Under the pieces are notes generated by a model. The model ran no database searches. It worked only from the letters and a program-made list of their open reading frames with translations, and had not been told where the DNA came from. DNA of 64,000 nt from Hydractinia symbiolongicarpus (taxonomy: Eukaryota > Cnidaria > Hydrozoa > Anthoathecata > Hydractiniidae): assembly GCF_029227915.1 (NCBI RefSeq), contig NC_079884.1:3222001-3286000 (forward strand), given 5' to 3'. Of this stretch, positions 23,160 to 36,704 are shown piece after piece (the stretch's first letter is position 1; each line of letters starts with the position of its first letter). The translations under genes were made by a program, and so were the position numbers.

Positions 23160-25829
23160 TAAATGTGATAAATGAGCCAATTGGTCTCCAAGCAATTACA
23201 TTCTTCTTAATTTGACATGATTGCTGGAATTCAGCGATTACATTAGGCTCTGTGGTAGCGCTTTATTTAAAATTTTAGATAAATAAGACTTTTCTTACTG
23301 TGGGACCGATCCTGGCCGTTAGCACTCGCTGAATAAATAGGATCTGTTCCAAAGACAACAATTCATTGACTTTCTAGCGGCATAAATCCGCTTGAGTTAC
23401 AACGGTTGCGTCATATATTCGTACCGACATGTACATAGCGATAGTACTCGGATATTACTAGGTTGCACCGCTTTTAACAGTGAAATGATTGACTGAGGGA
23501 TTTAATTGAACTGATTCTGGAGTGTGACCTTATAAATGTGATAAGTGAGCCAATTGGACTCCATGGAATAACATTATTCTTAATCCGACATGGTTGCTGG
23601 AATTCAGCGAGTACACTAGGCCCTGTGGTAGCGCTTTATTTAAAAATTTAGATAAATAAATCATTTTTTACTGTGGGACCAATCCTAGCCGTTAGTTCGC
23701 GCTGAAGAAATAGAGACAGTTTTAAAAACTATATTTCAATGACTTTCGAACGGGGTCAATCAGTTTGAGTTACAACGGTTGCGTCACATATTCGTACCAA
23801 CATGTATTTAGTGATTTTGTTCCGATATTACTAAGTTGTATTGCTTTTAACAGTGAAACGATTGACTGTGGGAATTAATTGATCTGATTCTGGAATGTGA
23901 CCTTATAAATGTGATAAATGAGCCAATTGGTCTCCAAGGAATAACATTCTTCTTAATTTGACATGATTGCTGGAATTCAGCGATTACCTTAGGCTCTGTT
24001 GTAGCGTTTTATTTAAAAATTTATATAAATAAGAATTTTCTTACTGTGGGACTAATCCTAGCCGTTAGCACGGGCTGAATAAATAGGATCAGTTCCAAAG
24101 ACTACATTACATTGACTTTCTAGTGGCATAAATCCGTTTGAGTTACAACGGTTGCGTCACATATTTGTACCAACATGTACTTAGCGATAGTATTCGGATA
24201 CTACTAAGTTGTATCGCTTTTAACAGTGAATCGATTGACTGTGGGACTTATTTGAACTAACTTTGGACTGTGACCTGATAAATGTGATAAATGAGACAAT
24301 TGGACTCCAAGGAATAACATTTTTCTTAATTCGACATGGTTGCTGGAATTCAGCGAGTACACTAGGCCCTGTGGTAGCGCTTTATTTAAAAATTTAGATA
24401 AATAAATCATTTTTTACTGTGGGACCAATCCTAGCCGTTAGTTCGCGCTGAAGAAATAGAGACAGTTTTAAAAACTACATTTCAATGACATTCTAACGGG
24501 GTCAATCCGTTTGAGTTACAACAGTTGCGTCACATATTCGTACCAACATGTAATTAGTGATTTTCTTCCGATATTACTAAGTTGCATCGCCTTTAACAGT
24601 GAAACGATTGACTGTGGGAATTAATTGATCTTATTCTGGAATGTGACCTTATAAATGTGATAAATGAGCCAATTGGTCTCCAAGGAATAACATTCTTCTT
24701 AATTTGACATGATTGCTGGAATTCAGCGATTACCTTAGGCTCTGTTGTAGCGTTTTATTTAAAAATTTAGATAAATAAGAATTTTCTTACTGTGGGACCA
24801 ATCCTGGCCGTTAGCACGGGCTGAATAAATAGGATCAGTTCCAAAGACTAAATTACATTGACTTTCTAGTTAGTTCGCGCTGAAGAAATAGAGACAGTTT
24901 TAAAAACTATATTTCAATGACTTTCTAACGGGGTCAATCCGTTTGAGTTACAACGGTTGCGTCACATATTCGTACCAACATGTATTTAGTGATTTTCTTC
25001 CGATATTACTAAGTTGCATCGCCTTTAACAGTGAAACGCTTGACTGTGGGACTTAATTGAACTAACTTTGGACTGTGACCTGATAAATGTGATAAATGAG
25101 GCAATTGGACTCCAAGGAATAACATGCTTCTTATTTTGATATGATTGCTGGAATTCAGCGATTACATTAGGCTCTGTGGTAGCGCTTTATTTAAAAATTT
25201 AGATAAATAAATCATTTTTTACTGTGGGACCAATCCTAGCCGTTAGTTCGCGTGGAAGAAATAGAGACAGTTTCAAAAACTATATTTCATTGATTTTCTA
25301 CCGGTTTCAATCCGTTTGAGTTACAACGGTTGCGTCACATATTCGTAACAACATGTATTTAGTGATTTTTTTCCGATATTACTAAGTTGTAGCGGTTTTA
25401 ACAGTGAAGCGATTGACTGTGGGACTTAATTAAACTAACTTTGGACTGTGACCTGATAAATGTGATAAATGAGACAATCGGACTCCAAGGAATAACATTT
25501 TTCTTAATTTGATATGATTGCTGGAATTCAACGATCACATTAGGCTCTGTGGTAGCGCTTTATTTAAAAATTTAGATAAATAAATCATTTTTTACTGTGG
25601 GACCAATCCTAGCCGTTAGTTCGCGTTGAAGAAATAGAGACAGTTTCAAAAACTACATTTCATTGATTTTCTACCGGTGTCAATCCGTTTGAGTTACAAC
25701 GGTTGCGTCACATATTCGTACCAACATGTACATAGCGATAGTACTCGGATATTACAAGGTTGCACCGCTTTTAACAGTGAAATGATTGACTGAGGGACTT
25801 AATTGAACTAACTTTGGACTGTGACCTGA
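23160..25829. repeat. 2,670-bp tandem duplication, second unit (m63-m69)
   Basis: This is the second unit of the duplication above, starting again with CCTCATAAATGTG and GTCTCCAAGCAATTAC. Only scattered single-base changes separate it from the first unit, for example ATCTTATTCTGG near 24628 against ATCTGATTCTGG near 21958. Its last monomer, m69, continues into the CATGTACATAGCG / TATTACAAGGTTGC variant that leads to m70, which is the arrangement shared with macro-copy 2. Confidence 0.9.
24811..24928. repeat. 59-bp internal duplication in m67
   Basis: Same junction as at 22141-22258, exactly 2,670 bp downstream, carried in the 432-bp monomer starting at 24652. It was inherited through the 2,670-bp duplication. 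Confidence 0.93.
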
Positions 25830-26734
25830 TAAATGTGACAAATGAGACAATTGGACTCCAAGGAATAACATTTTTCTTAATTCGACATGGTTGCTGGAAT
25901 TCAGCGAGTACACTAGGCCCTGTGGTAGCGTTTTATTTAAAGATTTAGATAAATAAATCATTTTTTACTGTGGGACCAGTCCTAGCCGTTAGTTCGCGCT
26001 GAAGAAATAGAGACAGTTTTAAAAACTATATTTCAATGACTTTCTAACGGGGTCAATCCGTTTGAGTTACAACGGTTGCGTCACATATTCGTACCAACAT
26101 GTATTTAGCGATGGTATTCGGATATTACTAAGTTGCATCACTTTTAACAGTGAAACGTTTGACTGTGGGACTTAATTGAACTGATTTTGGACTTTGACCA
26201 TATAAATGTGATAAATGAGCCAGTTTGACTACAAGAACTAACATTCTTCTTAATTTGACATGATTGCTGGAAATCAGCAATTACACTGGGCACCGTGGTA
26301 GCGCTTTATTAAAAAATTAAGATAAATAAGTCATTTTTTACTGTGGGACCAATCCTAGCCGTTAGTTCGCGGTGAAGAAATACAGACAGTTGCAAAAACT
26401 ACATTTCATTGACTTTCTAACGGGGTCAATCCGTTTGAGTTACAACAGTTGCGTCACATATTCGTACCAACATGTAATTAGTGATTTTCTTCCGATATTA
26501 CTAAGTTGCATCGCCTTTAACAGTGAAACGATTGACTGTGGGAATTAATTGATCTGATTCTGGAATGTGACCTTATAAATGTGATAAATGAGCCAATTGG
26601 TCTCCAAGGAATAACATTCTTCTTAATTTGACATGATTGCTGGAATTCAGCGATTACCTTAGGCTCTGTTGTAGCGTTTTATTTAAAAATTTAGATAAAT
26701 AAGAATTTTCTTACTGTGGGACCAATCCTGGCCG

Positions 26735-26852
26735 TTAGCACGGGCTGAATAAATAGGATCAGTTCCAAAGACTAAATTACATTGACTTTCTAGTTAGTTC
26801 GCGCTGAAGAAATAGAGACAGTTTTAAAAACTATATTTCAATGACTTTCTAA
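26735..26852. repeat. 59-bp internal duplication in m72
   Basis: Same junction CTTTCTAGTTAGTTCG, in the 432-bp monomer starting at 26576. The monomers that follow (27008, 27381) resemble those after m60 and m67, so a segment of several monomers was copied, not this monomer alone. Confidence 0.93.
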
Positions 26853-27225
26853 CGGGGTCAATCCGTTTGAGTTACAACGGTTGCGTCACATATTCGTACC
26901 AACATGTATTTAGTGATTTTCTTCCGATATTACTAAGTTGCATCGCCTTTAACAGTGAAACGCTTGACTGTGGGACTTAATTGAACTAACTTTGGACTGT
27001 GACCTGATAAATGTGATAAATGAGGCAATTGGACTCCAAGGAATAACATGCTTCTTATTTTGATATGATTGCTGGAATTCAGCGATTACATTAGGCTCTG
27101 TGGTAGCGCTTTATTTAAAAATTTAGATAAATAAATCATTTTTTACTGTGGGACCAATCCTAGCCGTTAGATCGCGTGGAAGAAATAGAGACAGTTTCAA
27201 AAACTACATTTCATTGATTTTCTAC

Positions 27226-30200
27226 CGGTGTCAATCCGTTTGAGTTACAACGGTTGCGTCACATATTCGTAACAACATGTATTTAGTGATTTTTTTCCGA
27301 TATTACTAAGTTGTAGCGGTTTTAACAGTGAAGCGATTGACTGTGGGACTTAATTAAACTAACTTTGGACTGTGACCTGATAAATGTGATAAATGAGACA
27401 ATCGGACTCCAAGGAATAACATTCTTCTTAATTTGATATGATTGCTGGAATTCAACGATCACATTAGGCTCTGTGGTAGCGCTTTATTTAAAAATTTAGA
27501 TAAATAAATCATTTTTTACTGTGGGACCAATCCTAGCCGTTAGTTCGCGTTGAAGAAATAGAGACAGTTTCAAAAACTACATTTCATTGATTTTCTACCG
27601 GTGTCAATCCGTTTGAGTTACAACCGTTGCGTCATATATTCGTACCAACATGTACATAGCGATAGTACTCGGATATTACAAGGTTGCACCGCTTTTAACA
27701 GTGAAATGATTGACTGAGGGACTTAATTGAACTAACTTTGGACTGTCACCTGATAAATGTGACAAATGAGACAATTGGACTCCAAGGAATAACATTTTTC
27801 TTAATTCGACATGGTTGCTGGAATTCAGCGAGTACACTAGGCCCTGTGGTAGCGTTTTATTTAAAAATTTAGATAAATAAATCATTTTTTACTGTGGGAC
27901 CAGTCCTAGCCGTTAGTTCGCGCTGAAGAAATAGAGACAGTTTTAAAAACTATATTTCAATGACTTTCTAACGGGGTCAATCCGTTTGAGTTACAACGGT
28001 TGCGTCACATATTCGTACCAACATGTATTTAGCGATGGTATTCGGATATTACTAAGTTGCATCACTTTTAACAGTGAAACGTTTGACTGTGGGACTTAAT
28101 TGAACTGATTTTGGACTTTGACCATATAAATGTGATAAATGAGCCAGTTTGACTACAAGAACTAACATTCTTCTTAATTTGACATGATTGCTGGAAATCA
28201 GCAATTACACTGGGCACCGTGGTAGCGCTTTATTAAAAAATTAAGATAAATAAGTCATTTTTTACTGTGGGACCAATCCTAGCCGTTAGTTCGCGGTGAA
28301 GAAATAGAGACAGTTTCAAAAACTATATTTCATTGATTTTCTAACGGTGTCAATCCGTTTGAGTTACAACGGTTGCGTCACTTATTGGTCCCAACATGTA
28401 TTTAGTGATTTTTTTCCGATATTACTAAGTTGTATTGCTTTTAACAGTGAAACGATTGACTGTGGGACTTAATTGAACGAATTCTGGACTGTGACCTTAT
28501 AAATGTGATAAATGAGCCAAATGGACTCCAAGGAATAACATTCTTCTTAAATCGACATGATTGTTGGAATTCAGCGAGTACACTAGGCTCTGTTGTAGCG
28601 CTTTATTTTAAAATTTAGATAAATAAATCATTTTTTACTGTGGGACCAATCCTAGCCGTTAGTTCGCGTTGAAGAAATAGGAACAGTTTCGAAGATTACA
28701 TTTCATTGACTTTCTAGCGGTATAACTCTGTTTGAGTTGCAACGGTTGCGTCACATATTCATACCGACATGTATTTAGCGATAGTATTTGGAAATTATTA
28801 GGTTGGATCGCCTTTAACAGTGAAGCGATTGACTGTGGGACTTAATTAAACTAACTTTGGACTGTGACCTGATAAATGTGATAAATGAGCCAAATGGACT
28901 CCAAGGAATAACATTCTTCTTAAATCGACATGATTGTTGGAATTCAGCGAGTACACTAGGCTCTGTTGTAGCGCTTTATTTTAAAATTTAGATAAATAAA
29001 TCATTTTTTACTGTGGGACCAATCCTAGCCGTTAGTTCGCGTTGAAGAAATAGGAACAGTTTCGAAGATTACATTTCATTGACTTTCTACCGGTGTCAAT
29101 CCGTTTGAGTTACAACGGTTGCGTCACATATTCGTAACAACATGTATTTAGTGATTTTTTTCCGATATTACTAAGTTGTAGCGGTTTTAACAGTGAAGCG
29201 ATTGACTGTGGGACTTAATTAAACTAACTTTGGACTGTGACCTGATAAATGTGATAAATGAGACAATCGGACTCCAAGGAATAACATTCTTCTTAATTTG
29301 ATATGATTGCTGGAATTCAACGATCACATTAGGCTCTGTGGTAGCGCTTTATTTAAAAATTTAGATAAATAAATCATTTTTTACTGTGGGACCAATCCTA
29401 GCCGTTAGTTCGCGTTGAAGAAATAGAGACAGTTTCAAAAACTACATTTCATTGATTTTCTACCGGTGTCAATCCGTTTGAGTTACAACGGTTGCGTCAT
29501 ATATTCGTACCAACATGTACATAGCGATAGTACTCGGATATTACAAGGTTGCACCGCTTTTAACAGTGAAATGATTGACTGAGGGACTTAATTGAACTAA
29601 CTTTGGACTGTCACCTGATAAATGTGACAAATGAGACAATTGGACTCCAAGGAATAACATTTTTCTTAATTCGACATGGTTGCTGGAATTCAGCGAGTAC
29701 ACTAGGCCCTGTGGTAGCGTTTTATTTAAAAATTTAGATAAATAAATCATTTTTTACTGTGGGACCAGTCCTAGCCGTTAGTTCGCGCTGAAGAAATAGA
29801 GACAGTTTTAAAAACTATATTTCAATGACTTTCTAACGGGGTCAATCCGTTTGAGTTACAACGGTTGCGTCACATATTCGTACCAACATGTATTTAGCGA
29901 TGGTATTCGGATATTACTAAGTTGCATCACTTTTAACAGTGAAACGTTTGACTGTGGGACTTAATTGAACTGATTTTGGACTTTGACCATATAAATGTGA
30001 TAAATGAGCCAGTTTGACTACAAGAACTAACATTCTTCTTAATTTGACATGATTGCTGGAAATCAGCAATTACACTGGGCACCGTGGTAGCGCTTTATTA
30101 AAAAATTAAGATAAATAAGTCATTTTTTACTGTGGGACCAATCCTAGCCGTTAGTTCGCGGTGAAGAAATAGAGACAGTTTCAAAAACTATATTTCATTG

Positions 30201-30755
30201 ATTTTCTAACGGTGTCAATCCGTTTGAGTTACAACGGTTGCGTCACTTATTGGTCCCAACATGTATTTAGTGATTTTTTTCCGATATTACTAAGTTGTAT
30301 TGCTTTTAACAGTGAAACGATTGACTGTGGGACTTAATTGAACGAATTCTGGACTGTGACCTTATAAATGTGATAAATGAGCCAAATGGACTCCAAGGAA
30401 TAACATTCTTCTTAAATCGACATGATTGTTGGAATTCAGCGAGTACACTAGGCTCTGTTGTAGCGCTTTATTTTAAAATTTAGATAAATAAATCATTTTT
30501 TACTGTGGGACCAATCCTAGCCGTTAGTTCGCATTGAAGAAATAGGAACAGTTTCGAAGATTACATTTCATTGACTTTCTAGCGGTATAACTCTGTTTGA
30601 GTTGCAACGGTTGCGTCACATATTCATACCGACATGTATTTAGCGATAGTATTTGGAAATTATTAGGTTGGATCGCCTTTAACAGTGAAGCGATTGACTG
30701 TGGGACTTAATTAAACTAACTTTGGACTGTGACCTGATAAATGTGATAAATGAGA
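27226..30755. repeat. 1,865-bp (5-monomer) duplication private to macro-copy 1
   Basis: m74-m77 (27381, 27754, 28127, 28500) recur as m79-m82 (29246, 29619, 29992, 30365) at exactly 1,865 bp. The junction monomer m78 (28873) begins like m84 (GAGCCAAATGG) and switches at about 29,090 to the CTACCGGTGTC / CGTAACAACATG form of m73. Macro-copy 2 has the series once (m135-m138), and the offset between macro-copies falls from 22,869 to 21,004 across this point. Confidence 0.88.
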
Positions 30756-33700
30756 CAATTGGACTGCAAGGAATAACATTCTTCTTAATTTGATATGATT
30801 GCTGGAATTCAACGATTGCATTAGGCTCTGTGGTAGCGCTTTATTTAAAAATTTAGATAAATAAATCATTTTTTACTGTGGGACCAATCCTAGCCGTTAG
30901 TTCGCGCTGAAGAAATACAGACAGCTTCAAAAACTAAATTTCATTGACTTTCCAGCGGCATTAATCCGTTTGAGTTACAACGGTTGCGTCACATATTCGT
31001 ACCAACATGTACTTAGCGATGGTAATCGGACATTACTAGGTTGCACCGCTTTTAACAGTGAAACGATTGACTGTGGGACTTAATTGAACGAATTCTGGAC
31101 TGTGACCTTATAAATGTGATAAATGAGCCAAATGGACTCCAAGGAATAACATTCTTCTTAAATCGACATGATTGTTGGAATTCAGCGAGTACACTAGGCT
31201 CTGTTGTAGCGCTTTATTTTAAAATTTAGATAAATAAGTCTTTTTTTGCTGTGGGACCAATCCTGGCCGTTACCACGCGCTGAAAAAATAGGAACAGTTT
31301 CGAAGATTACATTTCATTGACTTTCTAGCGGTATAACTCTGTTTGAGTTGCAACGGTTGCGTCACATATTCATACCGATATGTATTTAGCGATAGTATTC
31401 GGAAATTATTAGGTTGCATCGCCTTTAACAGTGAAACGCTTGACTGTGGGACTTAGTTGAACTGATTTTGGTCTTTGACCTTATAAATGTAATAAATGAG
31501 GCAATTGGACTCCAAGGGATAACATGCTTCTTAATTTGATATGATTGCTGGAATTCAGCGATTACATTAGGCTCTGTGGTAGCGCTTTATTTAAAAATTT
31601 AGATAAATAAATCATTTTTTACTGTGGGACCAATCCTAGCCGTTAGTTTGCGTTGAAAAAGGAGGAACAGTTTCGAAGATTACATTTCATTGACTTTCTA
31701 GCGGTATAACTCTGTTTGAGTTGCAACGGTTGCGTCACATATTCATACCGACATGTATTTAGCGATAGTATTTGGAAATTATTAGGTTGGATCGCCTTTA
31801 ACAGTGAAGCGATTGACTGTGGGACTTAATTAAACTAACTTTGGACTGTGACCTGATAAATGTGATAAATGAGACAATTGGACTGCAAGGAATAACATTC
31901 TTCTTAATTTGATATGATTGCTGGAATTCAACGATTGCATTAGGCTCTGTGGTAGCGCTTTATTTAAAAATTTAGATAAATAAATCATTTTTTACTGTGG
32001 GACCAATCCTAGCCGTTAGTTCGCGCTGAAGAAATACAGACAGCTTCAAAAACTAAATTTCATTGACTTTCCAGCGGCATTAATCCGTTTGAGTTACAAC
32101 GGTTGCGTCACATATTAGTCCAACATGTACTTAGCGATGGTAATCGGACATTACTAGGTTGCACCGCTTTTAACAGTGAAACGATTGACTGTGGGACTTA
32201 ATTGAACGAATTCTGGACTGTGACCTTATAAATGTGATAAATGAGCCAAATGGACTCCAAGGAATAACATTCTTCTTAAATCGACATGATTGTTGGAATT
32301 CAGCGAGTACACTAGGCTCTGTTGTAGCGCTTTATTTTAAAATTTAGATAAATAAGTCTTTTTTTGCTGTGGGACCAATCCTGGCCGTTACCACGCGCTG
32401 AAAAAATAGGAACAGTTTCGAAGATTACATTTCATTGACTTTCTAGCGGTATAACTCTGTTTGAGTTGCAACGGTTGCGTCACATATTCATACCGACATG
32501 TATTTAGCGATAGTATTCGGAAATTATTAGGTTGCATCGCCTTTAACAGTGAAACGCTTGACTGTGGGACTTAGTTAAACTGATTTTGGTCTTTGACCTT
32601 ATAAATGTAATAAATGAGGCAATTGGACTCCAAGGGATAACATGCTTCTTAATTTGATATGATTGCTGGAATTCAGCGATTACATTAGGCTCTGTGGTAG
32701 CGCTTTATTTAAAAATTTAGATAAATAAATCATTTTTTACTGTGGGACCAATCCTAGCCGTTAGTTCGCGTTGAAAAAGGAGGAACAGTTTCAAAGATTA
32801 CATTTCATTGACTTTCTAGCGGTATAACTCTGTTTGAGTTGCAACGGTTGCGTCACATATTCATACCGACATGTATTTAGCGATAGTATTTGGAAATTAT
32901 TAGGTTGGATCGCCTTTAACAGTGAAGCGATTGACTGTGGGACTTAATTAAACTAACTTTGGACTGTGACCTGATAAATGTGATAAATGAGACAATTGGA
33001 CTGCAAGGAATAACATTCTTCTTAATTTGATATGATTGCTGGAATTCAGCGAGTACACTAGGCTCTGTTGTAGCGCTTTATTTAAAAATTTAGATAAATA
33101 AGTCTTTTTTTGCTGTGGGACCAATCCTGGCCGTTACCACGCGCTGAAAAAATAGGAACAGTTTCGAAGATTACATTTCATTGACTTTCTAGCGGTATAA
33201 CTCTGTTTGAGTTGCAACGGTTGCGTCACATATTCATACCAACATGTATTTAGCGATAGTATTCGGAAATTATTAGGTTGCATCGCCTTTAACAGTGAAA
33301 CGCTTGACTGTGGGACTTAGTTAAACTGATTTTGGTCTTTTACCTTATAAATGTAATAAATGAGGCAATTGGACTCCAAGGGATAACATGCTTCTTAATT
33401 TGATATGATTGCTGGAATTCAGCGATTACATTAGGCTCTGTGGTAGCGCTTTATTTAAAAATTTAGATAAATAAATCATTTTTTACTGTGGGACCAATCC
33501 TAGCCGTTAGTTCGCGTTGAAAAAGGAGGAACAGTTTCGAAGATTACATTTCATTGACTTTCTAGCGGTATAACTCTGTTTGAGTTGCAACGGTTGCGTC
33601 ACATATTCATACCGACATGTATTTAGCGATAGTATTTGGAAATTATTAGGTTGGATCGCCTTTAACAGTGAAGCGATTGACTGTGGGACTTAATTAAACT

Positions 33701-34839
33701 AACTTTGGACTGTGACCTGATAAATGTGATAAATGAGACAATTGGACTGCAAGGAATAACATTCTTCTTAATTTGATATGATTGCTGGAATTCAACGATT
33801 GCATTAGGCTCTGTGGTAGCGCTTTATTTAAAAATTTAGATAAATAAATCATTTTTTACTGTGGGACCAATCCTAGCCGTTAGTTCGCGCTGAAGAAATA
33901 CAGACAGCTTCAAAAACTAAATTTCATTGACTTTCCAGCGGCATTAATCCGTTTGAGTTACAACGGTTGCGTCACATATTCGTACCAACATGTACTTAGC
34001 GATGGTAATCGGACATTACTAGGTTGCACCGCTTTTAACAGTGAAACGATTGACTGTGGGACTTAATTGAACGAATTCTGGACTGTGACCTTATAAATGT
34101 GATAAATGAGCCAAATGGACTCCAAGGAATAACATTCTTCTTAAATCGACATGATTGTTGGAATTCAGCGAGTACACTAGGCTCTGTTGTAGCGCTTTAT
34201 TTAAAAATTTAGATAAATAAGTCTTTTTTTGCTGTGGGACCAATCCTGGCCGTTACCACGCGCTGAAAAAATAGGAACAGTTTCGAAGATTACATTTCAT
34301 TGACTTTCTAGCGGTATAACTCTGTTTGAGTTGCAACGGTTGCGTCACATATTCATACCGACATGTATTTAGCGATAGTATTCGAAAATTATTAGGTTGC
34401 ATCGCCTTTAACAGTGAAACGCTTGACTGTGGGACTTAGTTAAACTGATTTTGGTCTTTGACCTTATAAATGTAATAAATGAGGCAATTGGACTCCAAGG
34501 GATAACATGCTTCTTAATTTGATATGATTGCTGGAATTCAGCGATTACATTAGGCTCTGTGGTAGCGCTTTATTTAAAAATTTAGATAAATAAATCATTT
34601 TTTACTGTGGGACCAATCCTAGCCGTTAGTTCGCGTTGAAGAAATAGAGACATTTTCAAAAACTACATTTCATTGATTTTCTACCGGTGTCAATCCGTTT
34701 GAGTTACAACGGTTGCGTCACATATTCGTAACAACATGTATTTAGTGATTTTTTTCCGATATTACTAAGTTGTATCGGTTTTAACAGTGAAGCGATTGAC
34801 TGTGGGACTTAATTAAACTAACTTTGGACTGTGACCTTA
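30738..34839. repeat. 3-monomer higher-order repeat Z-X-Y, macro-copy 1
   Basis: Three monomer classes alternate. Z has GGACTGCAAGG (30738, 31857, 32975, 33721), X has GAGCCAAATGG (31111, 32229, 34094) and Y has the anchor variant TAAATGTAATAAATGAGG (31484, 32602, 33348, 34467). The period is 1,118-1,119 bp. m89 at 32975 is a Z/X mosaic (Z at its 5' end, GCGAGTACACTAGG from X in its middle), so the third unit is only two monomers long. A one-base loss near 32119 makes m86 372 bp. Macro-copy 2 has two units, so copy 1 gained about five monomers here. Confidence 0.87.
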
Positions 34840-36704
34840 TAAATGTGATAAGTGAGCCAATTGGACTCCAAGGAATAACATTTTTCTTAATTCGACATTG
34901 TTGCTGGAATTTAGCGAGTACACTAGGCCCTGTGGTAGCGTTTTATTTAAAAATTTAGATAAATAAATCATTTTTTACTGTGGGACCAATCCTAGCCGTT
35001 AGTTCGCGTTGAAGAAATAGAGACAGTTTCAAAAACTACATTTCATTGATTTTCTACCGGTGTCAATCCGTTTGAGTTACAACGGTTGCGTCACATATTC
35101 GTAACAACATGTATTTAGTGATTTTTTTCCGATATTACTAAGTTGTATCGGTTTTAACAGTGAAGCGATTGACTGTGGGACTTAATTAAACTAACTTTGG
35201 ACTGTGACCTGATAAATGTGATAAATGAGACAATTGGACTGCAAGGAATAACATTCTTCTTAATTTGATATGATTGCTGGAATTCAACGATTGCATTAGG
35301 CTCTGTGGTAGCGCTTTATTTAAAAATTTAGATAAATAAATCATTTTTTACTGTGGGACCAATCCTAGCCGTTAGTTCGCGCTGAAGAAATACAGACAGC
35401 TTCAAAAACTAAATTTCATTGACTTTCCAGCGGCATTAATCCGTTTAAGTTACAACGGTTGCGTCACATATTCGTACCAACATGTACTTAGCGATGGTAA
35501 TCGGACATTACTAGGTTGCACCGCTTTTAACAGTGAAACGATTGACTGTGGGACTTAATTGAACGAATTCTGGACTGTGACCTTATAAATGTGATAAATG
35601 AGCCAAATGGACTCCAAGGAATAACATTCTTCTTAAATCGACATGATTGTTGGAATTCAGCAAGTACACTAGGCTCTGTTGTAGCGCTTTATTTAAAAAT
35701 TTAGATAAATAAGTCTTTTTTTGCTGTGGGACCAATCCTGGCCGTTACCACGCGCTGAAAAAATAGGAACAGTTTCGAAGATTACATTTCATTGACTTTC
35801 TAGCGGTATAACTCTGTTTGAGTTGCAACGGTTGCGTCACATATTCATACCGACATGTATTTAGCGATAGTATTCGGAAATTATTAGGTTGCATCGCCTT
35901 TAACAGTGAAACGCTTGACTGTGGGACTTAGTTAAACTGATTTTGGTCTTTGACCTTATAAATGTAATAAATGAGGCAATTGGACTCCAAGGGATAACAT
36001 GCTTCTTAATTTGATATGATTGCTGGAATTCAGCGATTACATTAGGCTCTGTGGTAGCGCTTTATTTAAAAATTTAGATAAATAAATCATTTTTTACTGT
36101 GGGACCAATCCTAGCCGTTAGTTCGCGTTGAAGAAATAGGAACAGTTTCGAAGATTACATTTCATTGACTTTCTAGCGGTATAACTCTGTTTGAGTTGCA
36201 ACGGTTGCGTCACATATTCATACCGACATGTATTTAGCGATAGTATTTGGAAATTATTAGGTTGTATCGCCTTTAACAGTGAAGCGATTGACTGTGGGAC
36301 TTAATTAAACTAACTTTGGTCCGTGACCTGATAAATGTGATAAATGAGACAATTGGACTCCAAGGAATAACATTCTTCTTAATTTGATATGATTGCTGGA
36401 ATTCAACGATTACATTAGGCTCTGTGGTAGCGCTTTTTTAAAAAATTTAGATAAATAAATCATTTTTTACTGTGGGACCAATCCTAGCCGTTAGTTCGCG
36501 TTGAAAAAATAGGAACAGTTTCGAAGATTACATTTCATTGATTTTCTACCGGTGTCAATCCGTTTGAGTTGCAACGGTTGCGTCACATATTCATACCGAC
36601 ATGTATTTAGCGATAGTATTTGGAAATTATTAGGTTGGATCGCCTTTAACAGTGAAGCGATTGACTGTGGGACTTAATTAAACTAACTTTGGACTGTGAC
36701 CTGA
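34840..36704. repeat. W-Z-X-Y unit plus transition monomer, macro-copy 1
   Basis: W (34840) has ATAAGTGAGCC and TTCGACATTGTTG. It is followed by Z (35213), X (35586) and Y (35959), then a transition monomer m98 (36332) whose 3' part has TTGAAAAAATAGGAAC with ACCGGTGTC. In macro-copy 2 the corresponding region has been amplified as a five-monomer unit; here it is present once. Confidence 0.83.

Noticed and set aside
25752-25961. Minus-strand 69-codon frame, repeated at 27676-27885, 29541-29750, 48621-48830 and 50545-50754
   Set aside because: Same explanation: duplicated copies of one monomer variant that happens to lack stops. No start context, neighbouring gene or recognisable protein family supports coding.
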